NCBI GenBank assembly: GCA_004380135.1
Contig: QXCR01000002.1
Location: forward strand, 682,001-746,000
Length of the DNA: 64,000 nucleotides
Direction: 5' to 3'
From: Stemphylium vesicarium
Taxonomy: Eukaryota > Ascomycota > Dothideomycetes > Pleosporales > Pleosporaceae
Shown here: piece after piece, positions 44,329 through 55,085 of the stretch
How the letters are laid out: each line of letters opens with the position of its first letter
Position numbering within the stretch: the stretch's first letter is position 1
Made by a program: the position numbers and the translations under genes
Notes under the pieces: generated by a model
Told to the model about the DNA's origin: nothing
The model's database searches: none
What the model saw: the letters and a program-made list of their open reading frames with translations, nothing else

Positions 44329-46106
44329 ATGGAGACTGACCATGGAGACATGCAATTTGCACACTGTTCCATGTCCAAACAGGTAAACAGAAAGATGGAC
44401 ATTGCTCTCCTACCATTTCTATCATTACTTTATCTCTTTAACGGATTAGATCGATCTAATGTTGGAAATGCGGAGACGCAAGGTATGTTGGATCTCGCCT
44501 TGCTGATCAGGAACGTCGATCATAACCATGTAGAAAGGCTTCACTACAGATATCGGCGCTACTCCGGACGATCTCAACCTGGCAGTCTCGCTATTCTTCA
44601 TCACGTTTGTATTGCTACAGCCGCCTTCAGCGGCAATTGGGAGATGGCTTGGGGCGAAACATTGGATCACGATCATCATGGCAAGCCAACCACCTCCCTT
44701 ATGCGGCTGGCATTCTGACGCGCATCTCAGATCGGATGGGGACTTTTCACACTCGCCCACGCATTCATACATGGTCGGAACGCGCTTATCGGTGTTCGTC
44801 TCATGATCGGCGCATTTGAAGCGGGCTTTTACCCTACAGCCGTCGCCTACCTCTCCACTTTCTATTCTCGATACGACCTCGCAGTGCGAATCGGCCTCTT
44901 CTATGGGCAATACGCAGTTGCCGGCGCATTCTCAGGATCAATTGGTACGTGATCCAGGGGTGCTTTGTAAGAACCATACTGACGGAGACGTTAAGCGTTC
45001 GGCATTTTCCACCTTAACGGTACCACGCTGCATAACTGGCAATATCTTTTCATCATCGAAGGCACTCTTACGATACTCATTGCTTTCGTTGCTTGGTTTT
45101 GGCTGCCGCACGGACCGGGAACAGCGTGGTTTCTTTCTACCGACGAGCAGGTGTTTGCCTCTCAGCGCGTCGCCAAAGATCACTCTGCATACGTTCCGCA
45201 TTATGGCAATGATGGCTTGCCTAGAAAGCGGCTTACGCGGAGAGATGCCGTGGAGACAGTCAAGGATTGGAAGCTCTGGTTCCTTTTGATGTTCAACATT
45301 TGTGCAAGTGTACCCAGCCAAGCCTTTTCCGTTTTCATGCCAATGGTCGTTCAGGGCTTGGGATACTCGTCAGTAGAGGCAAATCTGGTACATCAAAACC
45401 GCTTTCCACCGCGATCCATGAATGAGGCTAACCCATGCTATCGCAGATGTCTGTTCCTCCTTTTGTGTGCGGTGCTGCGGGTCTGTACCTGTTCGCGCTC
45501 AACTCAGATCGCCGGTAACTACGCCCAAAATGCTACTCCGAGCCTTTTTAACATGAGACACAGACAAGAGCGAGGCTATCACATCCTCGCCGGTATATCC
45601 GTTTCCCTGATCGGCCTCGTTGTCACTGTGACAAATCGATCCCACGGCGCCCAGTACGTGGGACTCTGCATTCTCCTCTTCGGCAGCTATGTATCAGCGC
45701 CTTTGACTGTAGTCTGGCTCAGCGGAAACAATCCTGGTATGTCACCAACAAATCCTCTATGGTCGACTTTTCGCACTTTGTATTTCAAGTGCTAACCAAA
45801 CGCTCAGAGCCTGGTAAGCGCTTCCTGGTCATGGGCGTGAACGGATTCGGCAATCTGGCTGGCGTGATCGGAAGCCAGCTATACAAGAAGCAATACGCCC
45901 CCAGATATCTGACGCCGTTTTACGCTACCTTGGGCTTCGTGGCAGCGGCCCTCGTTGGCTATGCGGCTTACAGATGCATCTTGAAGAGAGTCAACAAGCG
46001 GAAGTTGAAGTTGATGGAAGGAAAGAGCGAAGAGCAGATTGAGGCGGAGCGACTGGATGAGACTAGGTATGCGGATGCGAAGTGGACGTTCCTGTACGGG
46101 TTGTGA
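44329..46106 (+). CDS. MFS transporter, Dal5-like anion:cation symporter
   Basis: Seven exons: 44329-44482, 44538-44680, 44731-44944, 44996-45387, 45447-45514, 45564-45736 and 45808-46106. They give 480 residues with consistent phases. The second intron, 44681-44730, has a GCAAGC donor and CTCAG acceptor, a GC-AG intron. The frame cannot be closed otherwise, because the family's IGWGLFTLAHAF helix starts right after it. Family motifs include LLYLFNGLDRSNVGNA in helix 1, the R-x6-GAFEAGFYP motif in helix 4, and the late WLSGNNPEPGKR and GFGNLAGVIGSQLY segments. About 12 membrane helices are visible. The N-terminus is short. Dal5-family members carry allantoate, ureidosuccinate, nicotinate, small peptides or other carboxylates. 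The substrate here is unknown. Confidence 0.88.
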
Positions 46107-46379
46107 TGGATGAGCACAGTTAGATACTGTCCTGGGATGAATAATTCCTCTATAATCAGAATACATCTGAGTCTCAAGTGTAGCAGATGCACTGCTTTGC
46201 ATGGTGAATTACCGCGTTCGTCTACATGCCTCGGCCCAGCGGCGTTAACACCGGAGCTAATAGTGGGGCAACGGTTTATCGTCATGCATCTACGTCGTAC
46301 CAGCCGCATGCTCCCGTCTACCGAGCTCAACCCCCTCAACCGCGTTATCGAGAACGTGCGACCCAACAGCCCCATCGCC

Positions 46380-48023
46380 ATGTTTCAGTTCTCATCCCTT
46401 GTACCCAATCCATTTGCATCGCGGTCCACACCTCCGCAGCAGCCTTCCGACCCACCACTACCACCCGCCGTGGCCGAGGACCCAGAAGCTCCACTACCTC
46501 CCCCCTTTCCCTTTCTGCGCCTTCCGCTCGAGCTGCGCGAGCAGATCTACTCACACTACTTTGATCCCGCCGATCACCTCGCCAAGAACCCTGTTTATGA
46601 ATCAAAAGGCTTCTTTGGCGGGATTTACGAATGGGACTTTGACATCTTCCTGGTAAACAAACAGCTATATCGGGAGAGCAAAAAAGTATGGAGACGAGAG
46701 ATTGTCTTTGTCAAGATAGCCACGCCGTGGCCGTCTGCGGGTATGTATCGCGTTTATTTGATGGCTACGGATGGAGTGCCGGAACAAATGGAAGACACCA
46801 ATACGTTGCACATGTCCGCCGGACGAGGGCGCCGTGAGCTCTGCCCCATTAGGCTCGAGCATATAGAGCTAATTCTAATTCGTGGAGCCTTAGTTAATCA
46901 CATCTCTTCCGAGGGCCTGGTGCCCATTGTATGCCACGATGCAAAGGCAAATGCGTTTACCGAGCATCATGCTGTGGTGCAGATTTCCGCGCCATTCCAT
47001 GGCGTGGTTCCTGAACACATGGTTGTTGTGCTCGTAGACGACTTGCATCTATTTACCAAGACGTGGTATTACAGCGCGCTGTCGTATCCAATGCTCAATG
47101 AACGGCTTTCTACGACTTTTGTTTTGCGCAATCCACCCAGAGAGGACAGCTACGATGAGACCCAGCAAAACGAAGAAGAGAAAGAAGGCCTGGGCGTCCC
47201 AATTGCTCTCCAAAAGAAACTTTTACTCCCTTTTGAGCACGTCAAAGGACTTCACGAAACCCGTATTCACGGCTACTCTCGTAGCGTACAATCTGAACTA
47301 GCCCGACTACAAGCCTTGCCCATCCCCTCGCTACAGCAATCCCTCGAATCAGCCACAGACTTCATGCTAGCCGGCGATGCTGCTCTGGCCGCCCCCGACG
47401 CCGACGACACTGCCGCGCTCGAATCTCTTGAACTGTACAACAAAGCCTTCCACGCCATCCACATCCTCATCCACGGTCGCACGCGGCGCGTCATGGCCGA
47501 TGTCTTCTTCCACGACATGATAACCAAAGGCCACTACGCCGGCCAAACAGGCATAACAGTGCGCGTCATCCTGCGTCTCAAGCTCGTGTCCCGCACCATT
47601 GCCGCGTACAATAAACTCGCAAAATGGAACGAAGCAGCGTACTGGGGCATGCGCAGCATACACATCCTCCACGAGAGCCTGAACCCGGATTTCGAAGCTT
47701 TCCTCACAGAGGTCCTGGGCGGCGCTGACGTTGCGCTGATTTACCTCCGCACGGGTATCGCGTTTTGGCAGATGGAGTCGCAGAGGATGAATTGGCTTGG
47801 TGAGCTGATTCATTATGCGGATGAGCCCATGGCGCAGAGTGAGAGTCTCTGGGAGACGGCGAGGCGGTTTATGCGCGATCAGCCGAGAGAGCATGTCAGG
47901 GCTGAGTTGGTGCAGTATGGGGTGCCACCGGAGACGGTCGCTATGTTTGCTCATGTGAAGAAGGCGGATGCTGCGCAGAGTAGCGTTGTGGCTGATGATG
48001 GAAGCAGTACCAGCGAGGACTAG
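46380..48023 (+). CDS. F-box-like protein with helical C-terminal region
   Basis: A single exon of 547 residues from the ATG at 46380 (MFQFSSLVPNPF). The frame is open further upstream, but that part looks non-coding. A Pro-rich leader is followed at residues 45-61 by FLRLPLELREQIYSHYF, the F-box-like or 2EXR-type motif common in fungal proteins. A beta-rich segment (about 60-250) comes next. The C-terminal half is helical, with TPR-like helix pairs (YNKLAKWNEAAYWGMRSIHILHESL), and the end is acidic and serine-rich (GSSTSED). Such proteins are often assumed to be SCF adaptors, but evidence for this subtype is weak. The gene is convergent with TIM50. Confidence 0.75.
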   Translation: MFQFSSLVPNPFASRSTPPQQPSDPPLPPAVAEDPEAPLPPPFPFLRLPLELREQIYSHYFDPADHLAKNPVYESKGFFGGIYEWDFDIFLVNKQLYRESKKVWRREIVFVKIATPWPSAGMYRVYLMATDGVPEQMEDTNTLHMSAGRGRRELCPIRLEHIELILIRGALVNHISSEGLVPIVCHDAKANAFTEHHAVVQISAPFHGVVPEHMVVVLVDDLHLFTKTWYYSALSYPMLNERLSTTFVLRNPPREDSYDETQQNEEEKEGLGVPIALQKKLLLPFEHVKGLHETRIHGYSRSVQSELARLQALPIPSLQQSLESATDFMLAGDAALAAPDADDTAALESLELYNKAFHAIHILIHGRTRRVMADVFFHDMITKGHYAGQTGITVRVILRLKLVSRTIAAYNKLAKWNEAAYWGMRSIHILHESLNPDFEAFLTEVLGGADVALIYLRTGIAFWQMESQRMNWLGELIHYADEPMAQSESLWETARRFMRDQPREHVRAELVQYGVPPETVAMFAHVKKADAAQSSVVADDGSSTSED

Positions 48024-48289
48024 GTTGCCGAGAAATCACGTTTGTCTGTGTATGATTGGGGTATTAGATTGGTATCATCATCATTTGCTATTTCCAACAT
48101 ATATAGTACAAGTTCCTGTTCCAGGCACTACCGAGCCGGGGGGAAAACGGTCACTTTGCGAGACCAGCTTTCAGAGTGGAATACAGTTTTTTACGTTTCT
48201 TTTCTGCTGTTTTCGTGGTATCTTCGCATCATCCGTAAAGTCTTTCAACTCCGCAGCGTGCAAATCCGAAAGAATCTTCAATTATTTCT

Positions 48290-50145
48290 TCATTTCACTT
48301 GATCCGGCGGCACGCCCTGTTGGTGGCTAGCAGCAGCTTCTGGCGCCGACGCAGCAGAAGGCACCGTCGCCGTTTGCGGCGCAGTACCACCTAACCAACC
48401 AAACGCACCAGCCTTCATATCCTTGAGTTGGGCTTCCTGCATTTTCTTCTCCTCCTCAGCCATCTCCTTGAGCCACTGCTCGCCATTTTCCCTAATCTGC
48501 TTGTCGAGGTGGACGTAGTTTTGCTTGTTGAAGTCGCGGTACATGTCAATCATCATCTTGCCCTCGTTCATGCCCTGGGAGATGTTCTGGTCGCCGAGCA
48601 CCATGCCCTGTTTGGGGCCGTCGAGGCCGAGACTCTTCATGAACATGCCGCCTGCGCTGCTCTTTGTCTTCTTCTTCTGCTCGAGGAGGTCGCGCTGGAA
48701 TTGCTCGCGCAGCTTGGCTTCGCGGCGCGCGTACTCGACGGGTATGTCTTTGCCTTCCATGGACTTTAGAACGGTGCGCACGTCGATGGGGGTGCCGGTT
48801 TGGCTCATCATGGCGAGGTATTCGAGGAAGGGGATCATGGCTACGAGGCCCTTGTCGCTGGGGTCGCCCTTCCATTTGGGCATCACGATGGCGTTCTCGG
48901 GCTGCAGCTTTACGTGCGATGGGTCGGTGTCGAGGATGATGACTTTGGAGAGGTCGCGGTTGAGGTATGAGAGGTCCTGGGTTGAGTTAGCAAAGATGTT
49001 TGTTGGTGTTTATATGGCCTGAGACGTACCTTGATGTACTCGCCCTTCTCAAAGCGGGTGGCTTCGCGGAACAAAGGCCACATGACGAGACGGAAGGGGT
49101 CCAGTTTGCGGATGATAGGGTCAGCGTCCATGGACTTGACCGAGGTGAAAATGACGAGCTCGTACTGCGAGCTGAGGTAGCGCAGGAAGTAGTCAAGACC
49201 AGGGCGCTTTGCTAATCGGTAGCCGTGCTTAGTGGTCCATTCCGAGTGCAACAGCAGGTCCTCCAAACTCAGCACAAGCGTCAATTCGGGAGCGCCTCCC
49301 GGGATCTTGTCCTTGTCGGGTAGGAGTTTCTGGAAGGTGGGTTCCGTGTAGTAGGCTTTTTGTCCGTTGATACGTGCGGCTGCGCGGGCGTACATGCCTC
49401 CCAGCGTCCAGCCATTAGGTGCATCAATGTGTGCAGCTTCCTCTTCTTCGCTTTCCCAGTTCCTGCCCATGAAGACTGCGCCTGTGGTACCGAAGAGCAA
49501 CATGGCAAGGTATGACCAGTTGGCAACGCGGTTCCGCCGCCTGTCTGTGCTCGTCTCGTATGCGGATTTTGGGAGTTCCCCGCCAGCGCCCCCTTCTCGA
49601 CCACCTGCAGCACCTGGTGTTGGGTCTTCGTAAATCTCGTTGGGGTCGTTCGGGTCCCTCTTGGCCTTTCCCTCAGCTTCGGCCTGCTCTTCGGCAAAAG
49701 TCGAAGGGATACCGTATCTCAAGTCGGGTAGAGGCTTTTGCGGTTGTTGCGATTCAGGGTTCTCGGTGGTGGGATCAGTGTTCTCGGCAGGCGACTTGGG
49801 TCCTGACATCTCCTCTTGCTCTCCCATGTTGAAGTCCTTTCCTGCATCTTTCGAAGCCTGGGTGGCGCTTCCCGTTGGCCTTGAGGGCTGCGATGGTGTT
49901 GTGTTTGCCTCGGGTGTTGCAGCAGTGTCGAACTCGGGCTGCTCTGAAGAGTTTACCGGGTTCGGTCGGGCTTTGTTTTCTTGGTCGAACTTTATGGGAT
50001 CTGAAGGCTTCCACGTGTTGTCCTTTGGCTTTCCAACTTTGGCGTATGTGCGGTTCCATTGTGAAGTCGAGGCTATTGATGAAGTGCGCGGAGCTGCCAG
50101 GACAGGGCGCATGCGCAGCGCGCGAAGGGCCCCTCTCGGCAGCAT
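48290..50145 (-). CDS. TIM50: Mitochondrial import receptor subunit TIM50
   Basis: Two exons, 50145-49030 and 48976-48290, give 600 residues. The 53-base intron (GTACGTC...AACCCAG) joins EKGEYIK to DLSYLNRDLSK. The N-terminus is an Arg-rich presequence without acidic residues (MLPRGALRALRMRP). A Pro/Glu/Gln-rich matrix region of about 160 residues and one membrane helix at about 210-228 (WSYLAMLLFGTTGAVFMG) follow. The FCP1/NIF-like domain faces the intermembrane space (about 265-470). Its phosphatase DxDx motif is replaced (LVLSLEDLLLHSEW), as in all Tim50 proteins, so no phosphatase activity is expected. Tim50 receives presequence proteins from the TOM complex and passes them to TIM23. It is longer than yeast Tim50 (476), mainly before the membrane helix and at the Ala/Gln-rich C-terminus. 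Confidence 0.95.
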
Positions 50146-50521
50146 GGTGGTCAGACTCTGCGATGAAAAATAAAGTACAGATCAGAAGGAAGAATGAAGA
50201 AATGCACCTCGAATAGACATGCGCCGGAAAATTCAATGGGGCGAGCAGGCTCAATGTGGCTGATGTTTCTGCGCTCTTCCGATGAAATAATTGACGGGGG
50301 GGACCTTCTTGGCACAATGACGCGGGCGCCAGTGCTGGCCTTCCTCGCCAAAAGTTCGGTGGACACCTGGGCATGTCATATGGCAATCGTGTCCTTCACC
50401 CGTCGCCCCCAGTAGTAGGCACGCCATGTGGCCCCGCCCCATACCAGCCTGATCCCTACACGCCTTCTCTCAATCCTGATAGAGCCCAGTCTCATGTCGC
50501 CTCACGGGGACCTTTTTGCCC
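50146..50521. other. Divergent promoter region of TIM50 and MNL1
   Basis: ATG codons occur at 50372, 50428 and 50494 upstream of the chosen MNL1 start, in other frames. If transcribed they would be upstream ORFs. No other element was recognised. Confidence 0.45.
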
Positions 50522-53500
50522 ATGCGACAGACTGGATGGCCTCTGCGGCGGAATGCGCCAATGCCCGGAGGAGTGCCCTTTCAGCCACTATGGATATTCC
50601 TATTCAGCCTTTGTTGCTGGGCGACATTCGCGTCTGGCATGACGGATGAAGCCATAGCAGACCTCAGACAAGAGACTCGCGACATCTTTTACCATGGCTA
50701 CGACAACTACATGAAATATGCTTTTCCAGAAGACGAACTCCGCCCGTTGACCTGCGCTCCCCTCACTCGCGATCGCCACAATGCCGCCCATCTCGAAGTC
50801 AACGACGTCCTGGGAAACTATTCTTTGACTCTGATTGACAGTTTATCAACCCTCGCTATCCTCGCCTCGAGCCCTCCACCGAGCAACACAGGCACAAACA
50901 GGCCTCTGGCAGACTTCCAAGAAGGTGTTCAGCTTTTGGTAGAAAACTATGGAGATGGCAGACGTGGACCAAGTGGCCAAGGTGCAAGATCGAGAGGCTT
51001 CGACCTGGACAGCAAAGTGCAGGTTTTCGAGACAGTCATTCGCGGAGTTGGAGGGCTGCTGAGTGCACACCAGTTTGCAGTTGGAGATTTGCCCATTCGC
51101 GGCTACGAGGCCAAATGGGAGCAAAGAAACGACAACGAGGGCATTTTCTGGTCGAGCGGGTTCATCTATGACGGGCAATTGCTACGTCTAGCCAAGGACC
51201 TGACGGACCGAATCTTACCAGCCTTCAATACACCCACTGGCCTACCGTATCCCCGCGTCAACCTGCGCCATGGCGTACCCTTCTATGCCAAGTCCCCGAA
51301 CAACATGGACCCTGAAAACGGTCAATGTGGTAGAACCCCTAACGACAAAGGAACCGAAGTCACCGAGACATGCAGCGCTGGAGCTGGAAGCCTCGTTCTT
51401 GAGTTTTCTGTTCTGAGCCGACTGACGGGCGATTCAAAGTACGAGAAATTGGCCAAGAAAGCTTTTTGGGCTGTTTGGCAACGCAGAAGCAGTATTGGGC
51501 TGATCGGCGCCGGAATTGACGCTGAGACTGGACAGTGGATAAATTCCTACACCGGCATTGGGGCGGGCATCGATAGTTTCTTCGAATATGCCCTAAAGTC
51601 GCACATTTTGCTGTCCGGTCTATCATTCGATGAAACCAATGCTGGCACGGATTCCCCAGACGCCTTCCTTGGTGCTTGGCTCCAGGCGCACGACGGTATC
51701 AAGCGGCAGATCTACCGTGGTGCGCAGCATCAGCATCCCCACTACGCTCAAGTCGATCTTTACACCGGAGCTATCAAGGCTTTTTGGATTGACAGTCTCA
51801 GTGCATTCTATCAAGGACTATTGACCATGGCTGGTAAGCTCGATGAGGCTATCGAGACTCACCTACTGTACACTGCTCTGTGGACTCGATACTCTGCGAT
51901 GCCTGAAAGATGGTCAACCGCAACCGGCGGCATCGAGCATGGCCTACGCTGGTGGGGCGGTCGGCCAGAATGGATCGAGTCTACCTGGTACCTTTATCAG
52001 GCCACCAAAGATCCTTGGTATCTACATGTAGGAGAGATGGCGCTTCGCGATATCAAGAGGCGTTGTTGGACCAAATGTGGGTGGGCAGGTCTGCAGGACG
52101 TACGCAGCGGCGAGCTCAACGACCGAATGGAGAGCTTTTTCTTGGGTGAAACTGCAAAGTACCTCTTTTTACTTTTCGACCCGGCACATCCGCTGAATAC
52201 TTGGGATGCGCCCTTCGTCTTTACTACAGAAGGACATCCTCTCGTTATACCTAAACGTCTAAGGTCGAGGAAACGAAGCTTTTCTAAGTCTTCATTCAGC
52301 TGGCAAACACCCGAGACATGTCCCATTCCGCCTGCTCACCTACCATTCAGCATTTCCGCTACCGCTGCTCGTTCTGATGTCTACCATGCTGCAAGCCTTG
52401 CAAAGCTGCATCTGATGCCAACCATTGAGACGCTAGAGTCTCCGCTGGTTGAGTTCAATGCTGATCACCCTAGCATCTCGTTGTCAGACGTTCGGTCTCC
52501 TTCCAATTACACGTACTACCCATGGACTTTGCCTCCCGAGCTTATTCCGCATAACGCTACCAGCTCACCCATGGCTTATAGGACGACCTTTGATCTTTCA
52601 TTTCCCAATATGCCAAGTACATCGCTGGTTGGTGCACTGCAAAGGGTACAAGAAGGCATACTGGTCAATTCCATTAGTGGATTGCGACTAGGCATGGTGC
52701 GCGAGCAGGAGAAACTGCCTGTGGTGGACAGACAGTTAGAGCGGGACGAGCAGTTCCGCATCTACGCCATCTCAAATATCGCTTTGGGACGGGATGAGAA
52801 GGTGTTCATGTCGCGTGCCACAATGGACGGCTTCAATCCACTCGATCCTTACTTTACCAGGACGCGAGACGCCCACACATTGGACCTGGTGATTGATGTT
52901 CTGCCGCAACCAGCTTCTGAGGCTTCCAGTCCCCTATCTGATCTCTTCAGCGATGCCCTAGGTGAGCTTGGCAATCTATCCGACATGGAGCTCGAAGATG
53001 CCATTGAGTTGGAAGTTGATCCCGAGGCGCTCGAGAACGAACCGTCGTATCTCTCGAATCTGCTCTCATCGCTGCAGGCCCTTCTCTCCGCTCCACTGCC
53101 TACTTCGACCTCACTAGGATCGCTATCCCATGGTACAGGCCAGCAAGCAGCGAAACGCCACTCTATTGCAGCGGCACTCCCCACCGGGCCTGGTGCTGTG
53201 CCCATGCCAGACACCAAGGACCCCGATACGGCATACAAGCTTGAAAATCCTTTGACCTGGGAGAGTATCTACGTTCATTCTAGCACGTTATGCGACGAGC
53301 GCCTCCCCGTGGAAATCGCGAAGCAGCATCAGGTCATCGTTATTCTCCGCGGCGATTGCTCTTTTTCCGACAAACTCCACAACATTCCCGCATATCCACC
53401 CGATGCAGCATCGCTTCAGCTTGTAATCATAGTCAGTTTTGAGGATGAGGGAGACGGATACGTGGATCCTTCTCAGCCACTTGTTCAGCCACTACTAGAT

Positions 53501-53674
53501 GAGGCGCAGTACACGCCAAGCGGTATTTTGCGACCGAACCCGATCCCGCTGATCATGGTGGGTGGCGGGCACGCAACATTGGACATGTTGAAAAGAGCAA
53601 GCGGAGTCGGTTTGAGGCGGCGGTATCATTTTCGCAGTCAAGGGGTAAAGATCGGGAACCTGATTGTGCTGTAG
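50522..53674 (+). CDS. MNL1: ER degradation-enhancing alpha-mannosidase MNL1/HTM1 (EDEM, GH47) with PA domain
   Basis: A single exon. The first ATG in frame is at 50522, giving 1050 residues; the ATG at 50561 is an alternative. A signal sequence (LWIFLFSLCCWATFASG) precedes the GH47 barrel at about residues 40-560. GH47 landmarks include the FYHGYDNYMKYAFPEDELRP entry, YSLTLIDSLSTLAILA, the IEHGLRWWGGRPEWIES segment and FFLGETAKYLFLLFD. The late part has a long Ser/Leu-rich spacer and a protease-associated (PA) domain at about 920-1045 around VILRGDCSFSDK. Htm1/EDEM enzymes, with protein disulfide isomerase, trim the C-branch mannose of misfolded glycoproteins to expose the alpha-1,6-mannose read by Yos9, marking them for ER-associated degradation. 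No C-terminal HDEL is present. Confidence 0.92.
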   Translation: MRQTGWPLRRNAPMPGGVPFQPLWIFLFSLCCWATFASGMTDEAIADLRQETRDIFYHGYDNYMKYAFPEDELRPLTCAPLTRDRHNAAHLEVNDVLGNYSLTLIDSLSTLAILASSPPPSNTGTNRPLADFQEGVQLLVENYGDGRRGPSGQGARSRGFDLDSKVQVFETVIRGVGGLLSAHQFAVGDLPIRGYEAKWEQRNDNEGIFWSSGFIYDGQLLRLAKDLTDRILPAFNTPTGLPYPRVNLRHGVPFYAKSPNNMDPENGQCGRTPNDKGTEVTETCSAGAGSLVLEFSVLSRLTGDSKYEKLAKKAFWAVWQRRSSIGLIGAGIDAETGQWINSYTGIGAGIDSFFEYALKSHILLSGLSFDETNAGTDSPDAFLGAWLQAHDGIKRQIYRGAQHQHPHYAQVDLYTGAIKAFWIDSLSAFYQGLLTMAGKLDEAIETHLLYTALWTRYSAMPERWSTATGGIEHGLRWWGGRPEWIESTWYLYQATKDPWYLHVGEMALRDIKRRCWTKCGWAGLQDVRSGELNDRMESFFLGETAKYLFLLFDPAHPLNTWDAPFVFTTEGHPLVIPKRLRSRKRSFSKSSFSWQTPETCPIPPAHLPFSISATAARSDVYHAASLAKLHLMPTIETLESPLVEFNADHPSISLSDVRSPSNYTYYPWTLPPELIPHNATSSPMAYRTTFDLSFPNMPSTSLVGALQRVQEGILVNSISGLRLGMVREQEKLPVVDRQLERDEQFRIYAISNIALGRDEKVFMSRATMDGFNPLDPYFTRTRDAHTLDLVIDVLPQPASEASSPLSDLFSDALGELGNLSDMELEDAIELEVDPEALENEPSYLSNLLSSLQALLSAPLPTSTSLGSLSHGTGQQAAKRHSIAAALPTGPGAVPMPDTKDPDTAYKLENPLTWESIYVHSSTLCDERLPVEIAKQHQVIVILRGDCSFSDKLHNIPAYPPDAASLQLVIIVSFEDEGDGYVDPSQPLVQPLLDEAQYTPSGILRPNPIPLIMVGGGHATLDMLKRASGVGLRRRYHFRSQGVKIGNLIVL

Positions 53675-55085
53675 GATCAGGCTTTGGCTGTGGCGGTGCA
53701 TGTAGTTAAAAGACCGTTTGACCCAACGCATTTTATGACGTATAGGTGAAGTCGCTACTGGCGGTGAAGGAGCCGAGTAATTGCTTGTGACAAAGACTCA
53801 GGGTTGCTGTTGGGAACGCACCCTCTGATTGCACGTCTCTGTTCGTGATCATATCAGATGCCAGTGCACGTGTGCCGTGTGGGCCACCGGAGATCCCGCT
53901 GGCGATCTTGTCGGCGGGAGCGAAGACACGGGAGGGAGGAACACGACCTCAGGTTCAACAGGTAGCGCACTCTTATCGCACGTGCTTATCGAGCGTCCAC
54001 GCGCCTCTCACGTTCATGCGTTGCGACGCGCTGATCTATCGTAGAGAAGACGACCACGCACTCTTATCTATCAATGTATGTATGCATGATGCGACCTCGG
54101 GACGCAAAGGGGTGTCCGCCGCCAAACTAGTCATCTTGGCAAGCTTCATGTTGTGCGTGCCTCCGCCAACCACACGCCCTCAGGCGCATCCTACTCATCT
54201 CCAAAAGCCTCCCGTTCCACCCTCCGTTTGAATTGCAGGAGGCGTTGCCGTTATGTGGCGCGTTCGAAACTTCTCGGCAACGATCGCAATTCCTCGGAGC
54301 GGGCCTCGTAAAAGCAGACTATTGCCAAAAAGGCAGGAGACCACTGCGCCCAGCCCAACTATCGTTCGACTACAGCGCGTAGTTGCATTAGATGCCCTGT
54401 CATGTACCTATTGAAATTCAGAGGACTTGTCTACTAAGAGGTTCACTACCGGAGTGTTCTCGTATGCGCTGGACAACTGTAATGCTCCGATTTTACGGGT
54501 TCCTGCAGGGGCTGCTGACGCTCCTCTAGGAAAAAGTACCGACCTCAATTTGCTTGTGTTTATTGCTGTTGTCGTAATTCTTCTCCTGAAGGTGGGTACA
54601 GTCTCCGCACGATGCTGTAAATACTCGCCTCCGCTCCGTATGAGCGGAGGGCATCCTCATGATCTCCCGGCCCAAGGCTGTATCCGGAAGGTCCACGATC
54701 CTACCATCGATATCCACTCTGCAAGATATAGTGCCCAGCCAGTATTGCCGGGGTCTACGAAGCTTGCCTGCCTAATTCACAAAGTCGCCAAGCCTCCCGT
54801 TTACGATTTTCTACAACGCCGTGGATAGACTACGCCTGAAGCCAGGCTGAGAAAGGAAGCCGGTGATACGCTCCTCGTCGCGTGGACACCCTATCCTCTT
54901 TTCGCTACCGGTCTCGCTATTCGCTCCGCTATTTCACGGGTCAGGGGCAGAGTGTAGAGTTGCTTTGGGGTCAACTGTGGCGAGAGGGACATCACCTATA
55001 AGAGCTGGGACATAAGGCCCCAGGTTTTTCTGTATCCACCTCTTGCCTCAGTCCTTCATTCATTTCAACTTCACTCGTTCTCACC
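53675..55085. other. Intergenic upstream of the fungalysin gene
   Basis: Short overlapping ORFs of up to 133 codons (54427-54828) have no recognisable content. The last 100 bases contain a TATA-like box (listed separately) and a CT-rich leader. Confidence 0.5.
54997..55002 (+). promoter_or_regulatory. TATA-like box of the fungalysin gene
   Basis: TATAAG in the context CACCTATAAGAGC lies 84 bases before the ATG, followed by a pyrimidine-rich leader ending TTCTCACC-ATG. This spacing is typical for strongly regulated secreted-protein genes in filamentous fungi. Confidence 0.45.

Noticed and set aside
48910..49029. Apparent reading of TIM50 exon 1 into a different C-terminus
   Set aside because: A GTACGT...CAG intron at 48977-49029 restores the conserved DLSYLNRDLSK sequence, so no frameshift or pseudogene is present.
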